This document shows positions 19,619-29,687 of a DNA stretch of 64,000 nt, in pieces. A program made the position numbers and the translations under genes. The stretch is from NCBI GenBank assembly GCA_002419385.1, contig DIFZ01000061.1:1-64000 (forward strand), given 5' to 3'. Under the pieces are notes generated by a model. The model saw only the letters and a program-made list of their open reading frames with translations, was not told the origin of the DNA and ran no database searches. Position 1 is the first letter of the stretch. Every line of letters begins with the position of its first letter. Source of the stretch: Geobacter sp. UBA5735. Its GTDB lineage: Bacteria; Desulfobacterota; Desulfuromonadia; Geobacterales; Geobacteraceae.

Positions 19619-21955
19619 TCACCTGTCCAACTCCTGCCTGACCGTCCGCAGGAGTATCCCCGGTGGTACGGGCTTCGCCAGCAGATTCATCCCCTCTTCC
19701 GGTATCGCCCTCTGCTGGAAAACCTCGGCGGTATACCCGCTCATGAATATCACCCGGATGTCAGGCCGTATCTTACGGATGGCATCGAAGACTTCCCAGC
19801 CGTTGCGCTTCGGCAGGATGACATCCAGCACCAGGAGCCTGATGTCATCCGCCAGTTCCATGAATTTCTGCAAAGCATCCTCACCGTTGACCGCCTCGAT
19901 TACCTTGTAGCCATTTTCCTGGAGCAGATTCTTGGTCAAGAGCCGCACCGTATAATTGTCTTCGGCAACCAGGAGCATTTCCGAGCCGCCCGGATAGATG
20001 TCCCGACAGGCCACAGGCAATGCCGCTGCCCCTTTGGCTGCCTGGTCCGGGGTCCAGGGCACCGTTGCATGAAAAGGCGAGGCATCAGGGCACTCTGCTG
20101 CGCCCTTGAGACTGATCGGCAGATAGATCCTGAACGTCGTGCCGCTGCCGAATTCCGAGTCCACGGCAATGAAGCCGCAATGCTGGTTTATGATTCCGTA
20201 CACCATCGACAGTCCCAGCCCCGTGCCCTTCCCCACTTCCTTTGTGGTAAAAAAAGGCTCGAAGATGCGCTCCTTGGTTTTACGATCCATACCGATGCCG
20301 CCATCGGTAACGGTAATGACCCCGTATTTCCCGGGTTGCGCCGTACCGTGGGCATGAACGAACTCCCGCTCGGTCTCCAGGAGGTTGGTTGCCATGGAAA
20401 GCACGCCACCCTGGGGCATGGCATCCCGGGCGTTGGCTGCCAGGTTCACGAGGACCTGGCGGATAAGCACGCCGTCCGCCATCACATTGAGACGGCAATC
20501 GCACGGAGCGACCTGCAGTTCGATATCCTCTCCGATCATCATCGACAAGAGTGACTCGGCTTTCTCCAGTACTTCGTTGAGATCGAGGAGCTTGGGCTCG
20601 ATCTTCTGTTTCCTGCTGAACGCAAGAAGGTCTTTGATCAGACGGGCCGCCCTTTCTCCGGAAACGATGATGTTGTTGACATAGAAGCTGAGGGGGTCAC
20701 CGTCAGTCATGAATTTTCTGACAAGGTTGGCATAGCCGAGGATTGCAGTAAGAATATTATTGAATTCATGAGCGATCCCCCCGGCCAGCTGCCCCACGGC
20801 TTCCATCTTCTGGGACTGGAACAGCTGGGTCTCCAGGCGCAGTTTTTCCTCCTCGGCCTGTTTCAGGGGTGTTATGTCAAGAATAACTCCAAGCGTCCCT
20901 GCGGCATTTCCGTCGATGTCCCCATAGGTAGCCCTTGAAAAAATCACTGAGCGGAGCGTACCGTCGGCATGACGGAGCTGCAGGTCAAAGGAATCAGATC
21001 CCGAATCACTCCACTGGTCCTGCTTTCTCTCTGGCGAGAGGCCAACGAGCGATGCCAGACAGACATCCGAAACGGCTTCGCCGGCAATCTCGGCAGTGCT
21101 CCTGCCGATAAAGACTTCATACGCCTTGTTGCAACCGGCATAACGGCCATTGGCATCGGTGTAGAAAATCGGATTCGGCATCGTATCCAGCATGGTATGG
21201 AGAAATTTCATCTGTTCCAACACAGCTGTTTCCGCCTGTTTCCGGTCAAGGATTTCCTTCTCCAGCTCGTTGTTCGCCTCCCATATCTGGACATTGCGTT
21301 CCTCGACGATACGACGCAGCAGAAATCCGGATCGGATGTTCTGCTCCACTGTATAACACATATACATCCCCGCAATAGAGAATGACGACAGGATGAACGT
21401 ATTACTGAACAATACCTTTGGAGGAATGCTTGCGTCCCAAAGCGCGATGACCTCATAAAGAATCATGGTCGCCACAGTAAGTACCGACGCGCTGATGAAC
21501 CGGAGACGGAAATAGAAGAGGAGGCACAGGAGAAGCCCCGCATACGACATGTAGTTGCCCGGCGGCTCTGCCTTCACGATCATCAGGACAACGCCCGCTC
21601 CGGCGGAAAACGCTGCCACGGCCTGCGACACCTGCATGAATTTGCGTATGTGACGGCTGAAGGTGAAAATGTAGACCGCAATTACCAGGGGACAGACAAA
21701 TGCGTATCTGACAAGCCAGGCGAACTCCTTGATGTCCGGGATCACCCAGTAATCATGAATCCCGAAGGAAGTGTAGAGAATGAGACCTGCCAGCAGGTCG
21801 AGGCGAAGATGGAGAAGCCTCCTGTCGCAGTATTCATCCCGGAATGCAGCCTCAAGTTCCTTGTCCAGGTAGGACAGAGTAAAGATGTTGTATGCCGTGT
21901 CTTTGGCAGTGTGCATTCGTGGCATCCATGACTGTCGCGGGAAAGAGGGCGGCAT
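19619..21955 (-). CDS. Membrane-bound hybrid sensor histidine kinase with PAS and receiver domains
   Basis: 778 residues. The N-terminal ~200 residues contain about six transmembrane segments of a MASE-like sensory region, then a coiled linker, a PAS domain near 250-360 and a HisKA domain with HEFNNIL (phospho-acceptor His396). A HATPase domain with N, G1 and GTGLGLSMVYG motifs follows, and a C-terminal receiver domain has phospho-acceptor Asp711 (LVLDVILPK). The start is uncertain: 21955, 21925 and 21916 all lack a strong Shine-Dalgarno sequence. It is divergent from the Hpt gene, a plausible phosphorelay partner. Confidence 0.88.
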   Translation of the reverse strand: MPPSFPRQSWMPRMHTAKDTAYNIFTLSYLDKELEAAFRDEYCDRRLLHLRLDLLAGLILYTSFGIHDYWVIPDIKEFAWLVRYAFVCPLVIAVYIFTFSRHIRKFMQVSQAVAAFSAGAGVVLMIVKAEPPGNYMSYAGLLLCLLFYFRLRFISASVLTVATMILYEVIALWDASIPPKVLFSNTFILSSFSIAGMYMCYTVEQNIRSGFLLRRIVEERNVQIWEANNELEKEILDRKQAETAVLEQMKFLHTMLDTMPNPIFYTDANGRYAGCNKAYEVFIGRSTAEIAGEAVSDVCLASLVGLSPERKQDQWSDSGSDSFDLQLRHADGTLRSVIFSRATYGDIDGNAAGTLGVILDITPLKQAEEEKLRLETQLFQSQKMEAVGQLAGGIAHEFNNILTAILGYANLVRKFMTDGDPLSFYVNNIIVSGERAARLIKDLLAFSRKQKIEPKLLDLNEVLEKAESLLSMMIGEDIELQVAPCDCRLNVMADGVLIRQVLVNLAANARDAMPQGGVLSMATNLLETEREFVHAHGTAQPGKYGVITVTDGGIGMDRKTKERIFEPFFTTKEVGKGTGLGLSMVYGIINQHCGFIAVDSEFGSGTTFRIYLPISLKGAAECPDASPFHATVPWTPDQAAKGAAALPVACRDIYPGGSEMLLVAEDNYTVRLLTKNLLQENGYKVIEAVNGEDALQKFMELADDIRLLVLDVILPKRNGWEVFDAIRKIRPDIRVIFMSGYTAEVFQQRAIPEEGMNLLAKPVPPGILLRTVRQELDR

Positions 21956-22103
21956 GAAGTCGCGACACGCAGTTTTTTATTGTCAGGGTTTAACCATTTA
22001 CCGATCAATTAACTGTGGAAAATTATCCTTTTTGCATACGGCTGTCAAGAAAATCGTAGGGAACGCTACAATCATTCACGAGACACACAACGCAAGAAAA
22101 GGA

Positions 22104-22132
22104 TTGACTTTCCATCGCGCATCCATTATGAA
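22104..22132 (+). promoter_or_regulatory. Sigma70-type promoter upstream of the Hpt gene
   Basis: TTGACT (22104-22109) and TATGAA (22127-22132) are separated by exactly 17 bases. Transcription would start near 22139 and leave a ~120-base leader before the ATG at 22260. It probably drives the Hpt gene and perhaps the operon after it. Confidence 0.6.
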
Positions 22133-22259
22133 TCGCATTTTCTTCAATTTTAATTAAACCGATTGATTCATACGACTCACACGGTAATTGTGAACCCCGC
22201 TAAAGTTGTCAAGATATCTGCCGATAAAGGACACTGTGCCATCAGAGGGACGCAAGCTA

Positions 22260-22661
22260 ATGACAAAAGAACCTGGAATATCGAAACAAACCAGCGCCGG
22301 CCCATCCATCGACTGGAGCATGCTCGACTCGCTTGCCGCACTGGGGAGACCGGGAGATCCGGACATGAGGATACGGCTTCTCGATGCATTCCTCTCGTCT
22401 GCACCCCAACTAATGAAAGACTTGAGAGTGGCGGTTGCCGGGTCGGATACCGCGGCCATCGCGAAAGCAGCCCACTCCCTGAAGTCAAGCAGCATGAACA
22501 TGGGGGCAACATCACTCGGGAACCTCTGCTCGCACCTGGAGCGGCACGGACGGGAAGCATGCCTCGATCGGGCGACTGGTCTTCTGGCAGAGGCAGAAGA
22601 TGAATTCAGGCTGGTCCAGGAGGTTTTTGCAGACCTCCTGGAAAAACTCTCCAAAAAGTGA
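22260..22661 (+). CDS. Hpt-domain histidine phosphotransfer protein
   Basis: 133-residue single-domain Hpt protein. AHSLKSSSMNMGA contains the phospho-accepting histidine and the family lysine, in an all-helical context. Such proteins shuttle phosphate between the receiver domain of a hybrid kinase and a final response regulator. Two hybrid kinases (19619-21955 and 27207-29591) and a stand-alone receiver (30404-30868) are nearby. ATG 22260 follows GAGGG; an in-frame TTG lies upstream at 22206. Confidence 0.85.
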   Translation: MTKEPGISKQTSAGPSIDWSMLDSLAALGRPGDPDMRIRLLDAFLSSAPQLMKDLRVAVAGSDTAAIAKAAHSLKSSSMNMGATSLGNLCSHLERHGREACLDRATGLLAEAEDEFRLVQEVFADLLEKLSKK

Positions 22662-22763
22662 CAACAAACCTCAAAATGACACGATATTTCACGACACTGT
22701 TTCTGGGAAGAATGCATGCGAAACCATCCATGCGTGATGGTCCCCACGAACCAAGAGAGTATA

Positions 22764-24272
22764 ATGAACCGTAAAAGCTACACAACCAAACGAAAGATGC
22801 AGCCATTCATCACCTTCCTGAAGTTTCTGCCATGTGCCGTGGCGACTATTGTCGCTGGAATCGCCGCAGGCGCATCCGCAGAGACCGCATCCCCACCTGC
22901 TGGTCCGTCAGCGCCGCTCAGCCTGCAGCAGTGCATCGACATCGCACTGGAGAAAAACCATGGGCGGGCAGCGTCCCGACTCAGCATTGAAATAGCCGGG
23001 GCCCAGCACCGGCAGGCATTGTCGGGCTACTGGCCGCAGATCGACGCCACCGGAACCTTCAGCATGCTGGACGAAGACCCCAATTTCATTTTTCCCGCAC
23101 GATCCATGCAAACACCGGCATCGACCATTATCGCCACAACACCCATGGGACCGATGCCGATCACAGTTCCTGCCGGCTCCTACAACATTCCCGAGCAGGA
23201 TGTAAAACTGATGGACCGGAAAAATTTCGTCGCAACCCTGAACATGACGTTGCCGATATACACCGGTGGCAAGGTCAGCGCAATCGTCCGGCAGGCGGAA
23301 CAGGGCATGAAAGCCTCACGCGAGGAAGCCCGCCGCACCGATCTGCAGGTTGTTTACGACACCACCCGCTACTACTACGGTGCGATGCTTGCCAGGGAAC
23401 TGGCCCGGATCGGCAGGGATGCGCTCTCCCGCATGGAAGTGACGCTCGAACTGACGGAAAACCTCTACACCAAGGGTTCGGGCAGGGTCAAGAAAACCGA
23501 CTACCTGCGCAACAAGACCGTGGTCGAAGGGCTGCGCGGCGCCGTCACCGCGCTCGAGGCGAATGAGCAGCTGGCAAGGGCCGCCCTGACCAACACCATG
23601 GGGCTGGGATGGGAAAGCCCCGTCGAGCCGGCTCTCCAGGAACTGCCCTTCACGCCGGTCGATGCCGACCTCAAGGAACTGGTAAGCGGGGCCTACCGCT
23701 TCAACCCCGACTGGGCGCGGCTCGAGGCGGGGCTGGAAGCGGCAGCCGCGAAAATCGACGAAGCCCGGAGCGGCCACCTCCCTAAAATCGGGCTGTTCGG
23801 CAAGGTGACGCGGATCGAGAATTCTTACAACAGCGGGATCGTGACACCGGAGAACAGGAATTCCTGGGCCATCGGGGTCGGGATCGAACTCCCGCTGTTC
23901 AACGGATTCCGCACCACCAACGAAGTTCGCGAGGCTAGGGCGCGACTGGAAAGGCTGAAGGAGCAGCAGTTACTCCTCAGGGAGGGCATTGCCCTGCAGG
24001 TGAAACATATTTTCATCCACATGATGAGCGCCCGGGAGCAGAAGAAATCTTCCGAAGCCGCGGCCCTTTCCTCCGAGGAAAACCGGGCGCTGAACGAGCG
24101 CGCCTACCAGGAAGAGCTGGTTGAAACCAAGGACGTGATCGAAGCCCAACTGGTGGAGTCCCTGATGAAGGCCCAGTACCGCAAGGCGCTCTTTGACAAT
24201 CTCGAAGCCCGGGCAAACCTGGAGTTCGTGGTGGGCAAAGAGGTCGATGCTTTCATGAAGGTTGCACACTGA
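22764..24272 (+). CDS. TolC-family outer-membrane protein
   Basis: 502 residues with a signal peptide ending near AGASAETA. Two outer-membrane efflux protein repeats follow, with typical features: LSLQQCIDIALEKN at the start of the first, long coiled-coil stretches and a second half opening LVSGAYRFNPDW. TolC proteins form a trimeric outer-membrane/periplasmic exit duct. No inner-membrane pump or adaptor gene lies beside it; instead three periplasmic binding proteins and a hybrid kinase follow. ATG 22764 has AAGAGAG upstream. Confidence 0.87.
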   Translation: MNRKSYTTKRKMQPFITFLKFLPCAVATIVAGIAAGASAETASPPAGPSAPLSLQQCIDIALEKNHGRAASRLSIEIAGAQHRQALSGYWPQIDATGTFSMLDEDPNFIFPARSMQTPASTIIATTPMGPMPITVPAGSYNIPEQDVKLMDRKNFVATLNMTLPIYTGGKVSAIVRQAEQGMKASREEARRTDLQVVYDTTRYYYGAMLARELARIGRDALSRMEVTLELTENLYTKGSGRVKKTDYLRNKTVVEGLRGAVTALEANEQLARAALTNTMGLGWESPVEPALQELPFTPVDADLKELVSGAYRFNPDWARLEAGLEAAAAKIDEARSGHLPKIGLFGKVTRIENSYNSGIVTPENRNSWAIGVGIELPLFNGFRTTNEVREARARLERLKEQQLLLREGIALQVKHIFIHMMSAREQKKSSEAAALSSEENRALNERAYQEELVETKDVIEAQLVESLMKAQYRKALFDNLEARANLEFVVGKEVDAFMKVAH

Positions 24273-24306
24273 TGTCAGGCACGCGTGGTCAGGAAAAAGA
24301 ACTTCC

Positions 24307-25266
24307 ATGAAGGCAGCTTTCAGACGAATACTGGCAACGATGCCGAAGAGAATACCGTTCGTGCTGATTGCACTCGCGGCAGCAGGCGCCCTTTGCGTCG
24401 CCAGGCCCACCACGTCCGCCGACCAGGGCGGCATCGAGAGCATGAGGCTCAAAGTGGGTTTCTCAGCGGGGACGTTCACCAGTGTGGACCAGCGCGAAGC
24501 GCAGGCGGCCCTGCAACTCTGGACCAGGCAACTGGCCCGCGAAATGGGTATCAGGACACCCCCCGAAACCGTCGTCTTCACCCGTACCCAGGACCTCCTC
24601 GCCGCGGTGAACAGGGGGGAGCTTTCTGTCGTCAATCTCCCGGCAATCGATTACCTGGACATCCGCACGTCCGCCCGCATGTCACCTTCGCTGGTTGCGG
24701 CAGGATATCACGAAAACAAGTACCGTTACCTGATCGTCGCCCGTCGCGACAGCGGCATCACTTCGATTCCCAAACTGCGGGGCAGGTCATTGGTGATGGC
24801 CACCCGAAAGATATACACGGTCGGCTATATTTGGCTTTCAGTGCTCCTTTCCAAGAAAGGATGCGGTGAACCGTCAAAATTCCTGGGGGAAATCAAAGAG
24901 TCCATCTCCCCTTCGAAAGCCCTTCTGAACGTGTATTTCAGGAAGCACGACGCTGCCATGTTGAGTCGCGGCGCCCTCGAAACGAGTATCGCCCTCAACC
25001 CGCAGCTCGGCAGGCAACTGACCATTCTGGCGGAATCGGAAAATTTCCCCGGAGTCATAACCTGCATACCGCACAACGTGAGCAAAAACCTCAGGCACAG
25101 GATTGAAGAAAAGACGACCCGTCTTCACGAAAGCAGCGTCGGCAAGCAGATGTTCACGCTGTTCCAGATGGATCGCGCCGTTCCGTTCCAACCTTCCTAT
25201 CTTTCGGGATTGGAAGACCTGGTCCGCGACTGGAACCGGCTGCCGGCAAAGCGTGGCAGAAAATGA
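24307..25266 (+). CDS. PhnD-like periplasmic binding protein, copy 1 of 3
   Basis: 319 residues with a signal peptide. The fold features match the phosphate/phosphite/phosphonate-type binding proteins (PhnD class): LKVGFSAGTF near the mature N-terminus, the RYLIVARRDSGI hinge segment, LRGRSLVMA, and a C-terminal GKQMFTLFQMDRAVPF. The ligand is unknown. ATG 24307 is chosen over a TTG at 24262 that lies inside the TolC gene. It overlaps copy 2 by 4 bases. No permease or ATPase genes are adjacent, which argues for a sensory rather than a transport role. Confidence 0.82.
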   Translation: MKAAFRRILATMPKRIPFVLIALAAAGALCVARPTTSADQGGIESMRLKVGFSAGTFTSVDQREAQAALQLWTRQLAREMGIRTPPETVVFTRTQDLLAAVNRGELSVVNLPAIDYLDIRTSARMSPSLVAAGYHENKYRYLIVARRDSGITSIPKLRGRSLVMATRKIYTVGYIWLSVLLSKKGCGEPSKFLGEIKESISPSKALLNVYFRKHDAAMLSRGALETSIALNPQLGRQLTILAESENFPGVITCIPHNVSKNLRHRIEEKTTRLHESSVGKQMFTLFQMDRAVPFQPSYLSGLEDLVRDWNRLPAKRGRK

Positions 25267-26249
25267 GCATGAAAGAACCGCTACACTCCAAGAGAATGGA
25301 TACTGCCGCAGTCACCGGGAAACTGCCACGCTGTGCATGGTGTGCCCTCGTCTGGCTGCTGGCAATCATTGTCGTGCTGGCGCAACCGCTTCCCGGGCAG
25401 GCCGATGCAGGCGTCAGCCTGCCGAAGGTACTTCATGTCGCCTTCTCGTCAGGCGCGTTCCCGGAAATTGACCGTTGCGACGCCAGGCTCGCCATGGAGC
25501 TCTGGGCCAGGGGATTGTCCCGCAAAGTGGGAATACAGAAGGCAAAGGTTACCATATTCGACAAAACCGAAGAAATACAGGACATGATTCAGCAGGGAGA
25601 AATCCACCTCGTCACCATGCCGGCCCTCGAATATCTGAAGTATCGTCGAGGGTTGAAAATCGTTCCGGCATACATCGCGGCAAACAAGAAAGGTCGTGAA
25701 GTCGAGCACCTGATTGTTGTCCGTCGTGATAGCGGCATTCGAAGGTTCCGTGACCTCCGGGGCAAGACCTTGTCCACGTCCACGGCAACAAAACACGATG
25801 CGAGCCTGCTCTGGCTCAATGTCCTCCTCATGAGGGAAGGCGCCAGGAAATCAACCGGCTATTTCCGCCAGCAGACGGAATCGAAAAAACCCTCCCAGGC
25901 TGTCATGGGCGTGTTCTTCCGCAAGTTTGACAGCGCGCTCGTCAGTCGCGGTTCCTTCGAAACCTGCAAAATCCTGAACCCCCAATTGGAAACGCAGTTG
26001 ATTGCCATAGCAGAATCTGACAGTCTTGCAGGATCCATCTCGTGCATTCCTTACAACATCAGCGAGAGGCTGAAACGAACAATGGACAATACTGCGACAA
26101 GTCTGGACAAAACTACTGTCGGCAAACAAATGGCAACACTCTTCCAGGTAGGGACCATCGTGCCTTTCAACCCTTCCCACCTGTCAGGATTGGAAGAGCT
26201 GCTCAGGGAGCAGGAGCGGCTGATGGTCGCACAGGCTAGAAAACGATGA
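25263..26249 (+). CDS. PhnD-like periplasmic binding protein, copy 2 of 3
   Basis: 328 residues, a paralogue of the preceding protein. The N-terminus carries a hydrophobic export segment after ~20 residues. Shared blocks include HLIVVRRDSGI, LRGKTLS, GVFFRKFDSALVSRGSFET, LNPQLETQL and GKQMATLFQVGTIVPF. The ATG overlaps the previous stop (ATGA), and its own stop overlaps copy 3 in the same way, so the three are translationally coupled. The repeated arrangement suggests tandem duplication and divergence, perhaps toward different ligands. Confidence 0.82.
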   Translation: MSMKEPLHSKRMDTAAVTGKLPRCAWCALVWLLAIIVVLAQPLPGQADAGVSLPKVLHVAFSSGAFPEIDRCDARLAMELWARGLSRKVGIQKAKVTIFDKTEEIQDMIQQGEIHLVTMPALEYLKYRRGLKIVPAYIAANKKGREVEHLIVVRRDSGIRRFRDLRGKTLSTSTATKHDASLLWLNVLLMREGARKSTGYFRQQTESKKPSQAVMGVFFRKFDSALVSRGSFETCKILNPQLETQLIAIAESDSLAGSISCIPYNISERLKRTMDNTATSLDKTTVGKQMATLFQVGTIVPFNPSHLSGLEELLREQERLMVAQARKR

Positions 26250-27205
26250 AAAAACCAGTACGGCGACTATCGGTCGCCACTCATTTCGTAAAACCGGGCA
26301 GACTGCTTCGCCGGTTCATCCTCCTCCTGCCTGTCGTACTGCCTTTGGCAGTGTTACCGAATACTTCCGGGGCAGCCGAGGCAGTGCATACCTCCGTCGG
26401 GTTTTCCGTCAGCACGTTCCTCGATGTGGAAAAGGAGCGCGCCCAGGCAATCACCTCGATCTGGAGCAATCTCGTTGCCGCGAAATGGGGCGGCACCGCG
26501 AGCACCACAGTTTGCAAGTCGCTCGATGATCTGGAAAAAAAGCTGCGGTCGAAGCATCTCGATCTGGTGGTGCTCCTGCCGGAGGAATACCTGCAGCTCA
26601 GGAACAAAGTGAACCTGGAGCCACTGTTCGTCTCGGCCAGGGATAAAGATATCTTTGACCGTCTCGTCCTTGTGGTCAGGAGAGACAGCAACGCCCGATG
26701 CATTTCCGACCTGAAAGGCAAGACGCTTATCCAACAGCATACGCTCTGCGCGAAAGGCCGCAATCTTTGGCTCGATACGATTCTGATGCGCACGGGCGTG
26801 CGGAAGCCGGAACGTTTCTTTGCGCAATCACGGAACGTGCTGAAACCGTCAGCCGCCATCCTGCCGGTATTCTTCCGCAAAGAAGACGCCTGCGTCGTCA
26901 CGCTCCGCAGCCTGCAGGTCATGGCGGATCTCAACCCCCAGCTCAAGCGGGAACTGCTGGTGCTCGAGGAATCCAGGCCGCGCCCCAGCGCCATCATCGC
27001 AACCCGAAAGGGCCTGCCCGCTAGCCATCGGGAAATGCTGCGGGACGTGCTCCAATCTTTGGACCGGACCGTTCAGGGGAAACAGCTCCTCACCCTGTTC
27101 CGCATGAACAGGCTCGTCCCGTTCCGCCCCGAGTACCTGGCCCGGATGGAAGAACTTTTCAGAGAACACGATATTCTCAGGACACGACTTGCAAAAAGGA
27201 ACTGA
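26246..27205 (+). CDS. PhnD-like periplasmic binding protein, copy 3 of 3
   Basis: 319 residues with a signal peptide (FILLLPVVLPLAVLP). It is the most divergent of the three paralogues but keeps HTSVGFSVSTFLDV, RLVLVVRRDSNAR, LKGKTLI, PVFFRKEDACVVT, LNPQLKREL and GKQLLTLFRMNRLVPF. Only one base separates its stop from the start of the hybrid kinase, so kinase and binding proteins are made from one message. A ligand-sensing partnership is inferred. Confidence 0.8.
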   Translation: MKKPVRRLSVATHFVKPGRLLRRFILLLPVVLPLAVLPNTSGAAEAVHTSVGFSVSTFLDVEKERAQAITSIWSNLVAAKWGGTASTTVCKSLDDLEKKLRSKHLDLVVLLPEEYLQLRNKVNLEPLFVSARDKDIFDRLVLVVRRDSNARCISDLKGKTLIQQHTLCAKGRNLWLDTILMRTGVRKPERFFAQSRNVLKPSAAILPVFFRKEDACVVTLRSLQVMADLNPQLKRELLVLEESRPRPSAIIATRKGLPASHREMLRDVLQSLDRTVQGKQLLTLFRMNRLVPFRPEYLARMEELFREHDILRTRLAKRN

Positions 27206-27206
27206 C

Positions 27207-29591
27207 ATGTCGACGGAACAGGGGAAAAGCAGCGGCATAACACGATTCCGGAACATGGCCGACATCATCTGGCCGAAGCGCATCCTGCTCCGCGTGGCCA
27301 TCATTTCTTCCATTCTGATCGTCATAACACTCGGACTTTTCATCATCGCAACCATGCCCTTCCAGCGCACTGCAATACTCGATGCAATGGAATCTGAAGC
27401 GAAAAGTACCGTCACGTCGATCGACCAGGTGACGGCAGGCGCGATCATCACGGAAGATTTCGGTACCGTCGTGGAACACTGCCTGCGGGTCGTCAATGAC
27501 AGCCCATCAATTGCCTACCTGGTCGTCACCAGGAAGGACGGTTTTTCTCTCGTCATTACAAAACAGGGCTGGAAGCAGGAAAACCTGAAGGGAATCTGGG
27601 CGCCCGGGCACGACCGTATCCAGAGCAGCCGGTTTCTCAAGAGCGCAGTGTCGGCCGAAGAAGTATATCACTACACTCATTCCTTCCGGTATTCCGGCAT
27701 CGACTGGGGATGGATCCACATCGGTCTGTCCCTCAAGAAATTCCATGCCGATATCCGCGCCATGTACCTGCGCACCGCACTGCTGGCGCTGCTCTGCCTC
27801 AGCGTCGGTATCGGCGTCTCCGCGATTTTCGCCCGCAAGCTCACCAAGCCCATCTACACACTTGACGAAACCACCCAACTTGTCGCGAGTGGAGACCTTA
27901 CCGCCCGAACCGACATCAAGACAGGCGACGAACTGGAACGGTTGGGACAATCGTTCAACAAGATGACCGAAACACTGCGCAAGACTCAGAGCGAAATCAA
28001 TGCCGCCCGTGAATACACTGATAATATCATCAAGTCAATGAATGACACCCTTATGGTCATAACCACGGACGGCGTGATACAGCGAGTGAACACGGCGACA
28101 CTGGCTCTGCTTGGATACACAGAAGAGGAACTCATTGAACATCACATCGGGAAAATACTCGACTTGCCCAGTGTCCCCGGCATCGTAGGAATGGACGTAT
28201 CCAAAATCTCGGCAATTCTCCCACAGGGATTCATCAGCAATGTGGAAACGTCCTATCGGGCAAAGAACGGCGACATGATTCCGGTGATATTCTCCGCCTC
28301 GGTCATGCACGGGGCGCGGAGTACCGTCCAGGGGATTGTCTGCGTTGCCCTTGACATCACCCAGCGAAAAGAAGCGGAAAAGGCTCTCCGGGACGCCAAA
28401 GAAGCTGCCGAGTCGGCCAGTCGGGCCAAATCCCAGTTCCTGGCCAACATGAGCCATGAGATCCGCACGCCGATGAACGGAGTGCTCGGCATGCTCGACC
28501 TCATGCTAGATTCTCTCAGGGACGAATCACAGGCGCGGCTTGCCCGCATGGCCCACAGTTCGGCGGAAAAGCTGTTGGCCATCATCAACGACATCCTGGA
28601 CTTTTCAAAGATCGAAGCAGGCCGCCTCGAACTGCAATCGTGCGATTTCAACCTGCATGAACTGGTCAAGGACGTCACCGATTTCTTTTCCGTCAAAGCC
28701 CAGAACAGAAAAATCGAACTCTGGCATGACATCGCTCATGATGTGCCCCGGTTTCTGATGGGAGACATGGTTCGGTTGCGTCAGGTTCTCATCAATCTTC
28801 TCGGCAATGCGATCAAATTCACCGAAAAGGGCGAAGTTGCGCTCTCCGTTTCCATCGTCGCCGACGAAACCGACCAACTGGTGGTGCGTTTCGATGTTCG
28901 CGACACCGGACCGGGAATCAGCCATCACATACTCCCGACCATTTTCGAGGCATTTTCCCAGGCCGACGATTCCATGACCCGGCGCCACGAAGGAACCGGC
29001 CTCGGCCTGGCAATCTCCTGTCAACTGGTGGACATGATGGGAGGCACGCTCAGCGTGGAAAGCACTCCGGGCCAGGGTTCGCTGTTCTGGTTCACCATCC
29101 GGGCTTTGCGAGGCAATGAGCTTCCGGAACAGGTCGTTTCACCGAAGGCAACCGCATCGGTGGATGTTCGTGCTACCATCAAACGCGAACTGCGCATCCT
29201 GCTCGCCGAAGACAACCCGGTGAACCAGGAAGTCGGCAGACTCATCCTGGAAAGCCTCGACTGCCTGGTTGACGTGGTGGCAGACGGCAACCTTGCCGTG
29301 GCTGCGGTTTTTACATCAGAATACGACGTGGTTTTCATGGATTGCCAGATGCCGGTTGTCGATGGATACGAAGCAACGAGAATTATCCGTGAACGTGAAC
29401 GGAAATTCGACGGGGTGCGGAGGCGCATACCGATCGTCGCCCTTACAGCCCATGCCATGGAAGGCGACAGAGAATCCTGCCTGCGAGCCGGGATGGACGA
29501 CTATCTGCCCAAACCGTTCAATTCCGCGCAGATGACCGCCATACTGCAGAAATGGACCGCGGCTCCCTTACCGTCTTTCCCATCTGCTTGA
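27207..29591 (+). CDS. Hybrid sensor histidine kinase (HAMP-PAS-HisKA-HATPase-REC)
   Basis: 794 residues. A transmembrane segment near 25-50, a periplasmic domain of ~130 residues and a second membrane segment near 190-210 give the classic two-TM sensor topology. HAMP follows, then PAS near 265-380, HisKA with MSHEIRTPMNG (His417), HATPase with GTGLGLAIS, and a C-terminal receiver with Asp712 (FMDCQMP). ATG 27207 follows AAAAGGA; a TTG at 27189 is rejected. As the last gene of the operon with three PhnD-like proteins, its periplasmic domain is the obvious docking candidate for them. It may pass phosphate to the nearby Hpt and receiver proteins. Confidence 0.9.
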   Translation: MSTEQGKSSGITRFRNMADIIWPKRILLRVAIISSILIVITLGLFIIATMPFQRTAILDAMESEAKSTVTSIDQVTAGAIITEDFGTVVEHCLRVVNDSPSIAYLVVTRKDGFSLVITKQGWKQENLKGIWAPGHDRIQSSRFLKSAVSAEEVYHYTHSFRYSGIDWGWIHIGLSLKKFHADIRAMYLRTALLALLCLSVGIGVSAIFARKLTKPIYTLDETTQLVASGDLTARTDIKTGDELERLGQSFNKMTETLRKTQSEINAAREYTDNIIKSMNDTLMVITTDGVIQRVNTATLALLGYTEEELIEHHIGKILDLPSVPGIVGMDVSKISAILPQGFISNVETSYRAKNGDMIPVIFSASVMHGARSTVQGIVCVALDITQRKEAEKALRDAKEAAESASRAKSQFLANMSHEIRTPMNGVLGMLDLMLDSLRDESQARLARMAHSSAEKLLAIINDILDFSKIEAGRLELQSCDFNLHELVKDVTDFFSVKAQNRKIELWHDIAHDVPRFLMGDMVRLRQVLINLLGNAIKFTEKGEVALSVSIVADETDQLVVRFDVRDTGPGISHHILPTIFEAFSQADDSMTRRHEGTGLGLAISCQLVDMMGGTLSVESTPGQGSLFWFTIRALRGNELPEQVVSPKATASVDVRATIKRELRILLAEDNPVNQEVGRLILESLDCLVDVVADGNLAVAAVFTSEYDVVFMDCQMPVVDGYEATRIIRERERKFDGVRRRIPIVALTAHAMEGDRESCLRAGMDDYLPKPFNSAQMTAILQKWTAAPLPSFPSA

Positions 29592-29606
29592 CAAAACCCC
29601 ACGCTT

Positions 29607-29635
29607 ATGGCAATGAATCCATAGTCATTGCGCCA
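29607..29635. promoter_or_regulatory. Inverted repeat upstream of the rubrerythrin gene
   Basis: ATGGCAATGA (29607-29616) is repeated inverted as TCATTGCGCCAT (29624-29635) with one extra pair of bases. It sits ~50 bases before the rubrerythrin ATG and shortly after a TTGACA at 29588-29593. It could be an operator or a weak terminator of the kinase transcript. Confidence 0.4.
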
Positions 29636-29687
29636 TGAATCCAGCCCAGTGATCCAACAACCGCCAGAATCGGGAGGGACAACCACC

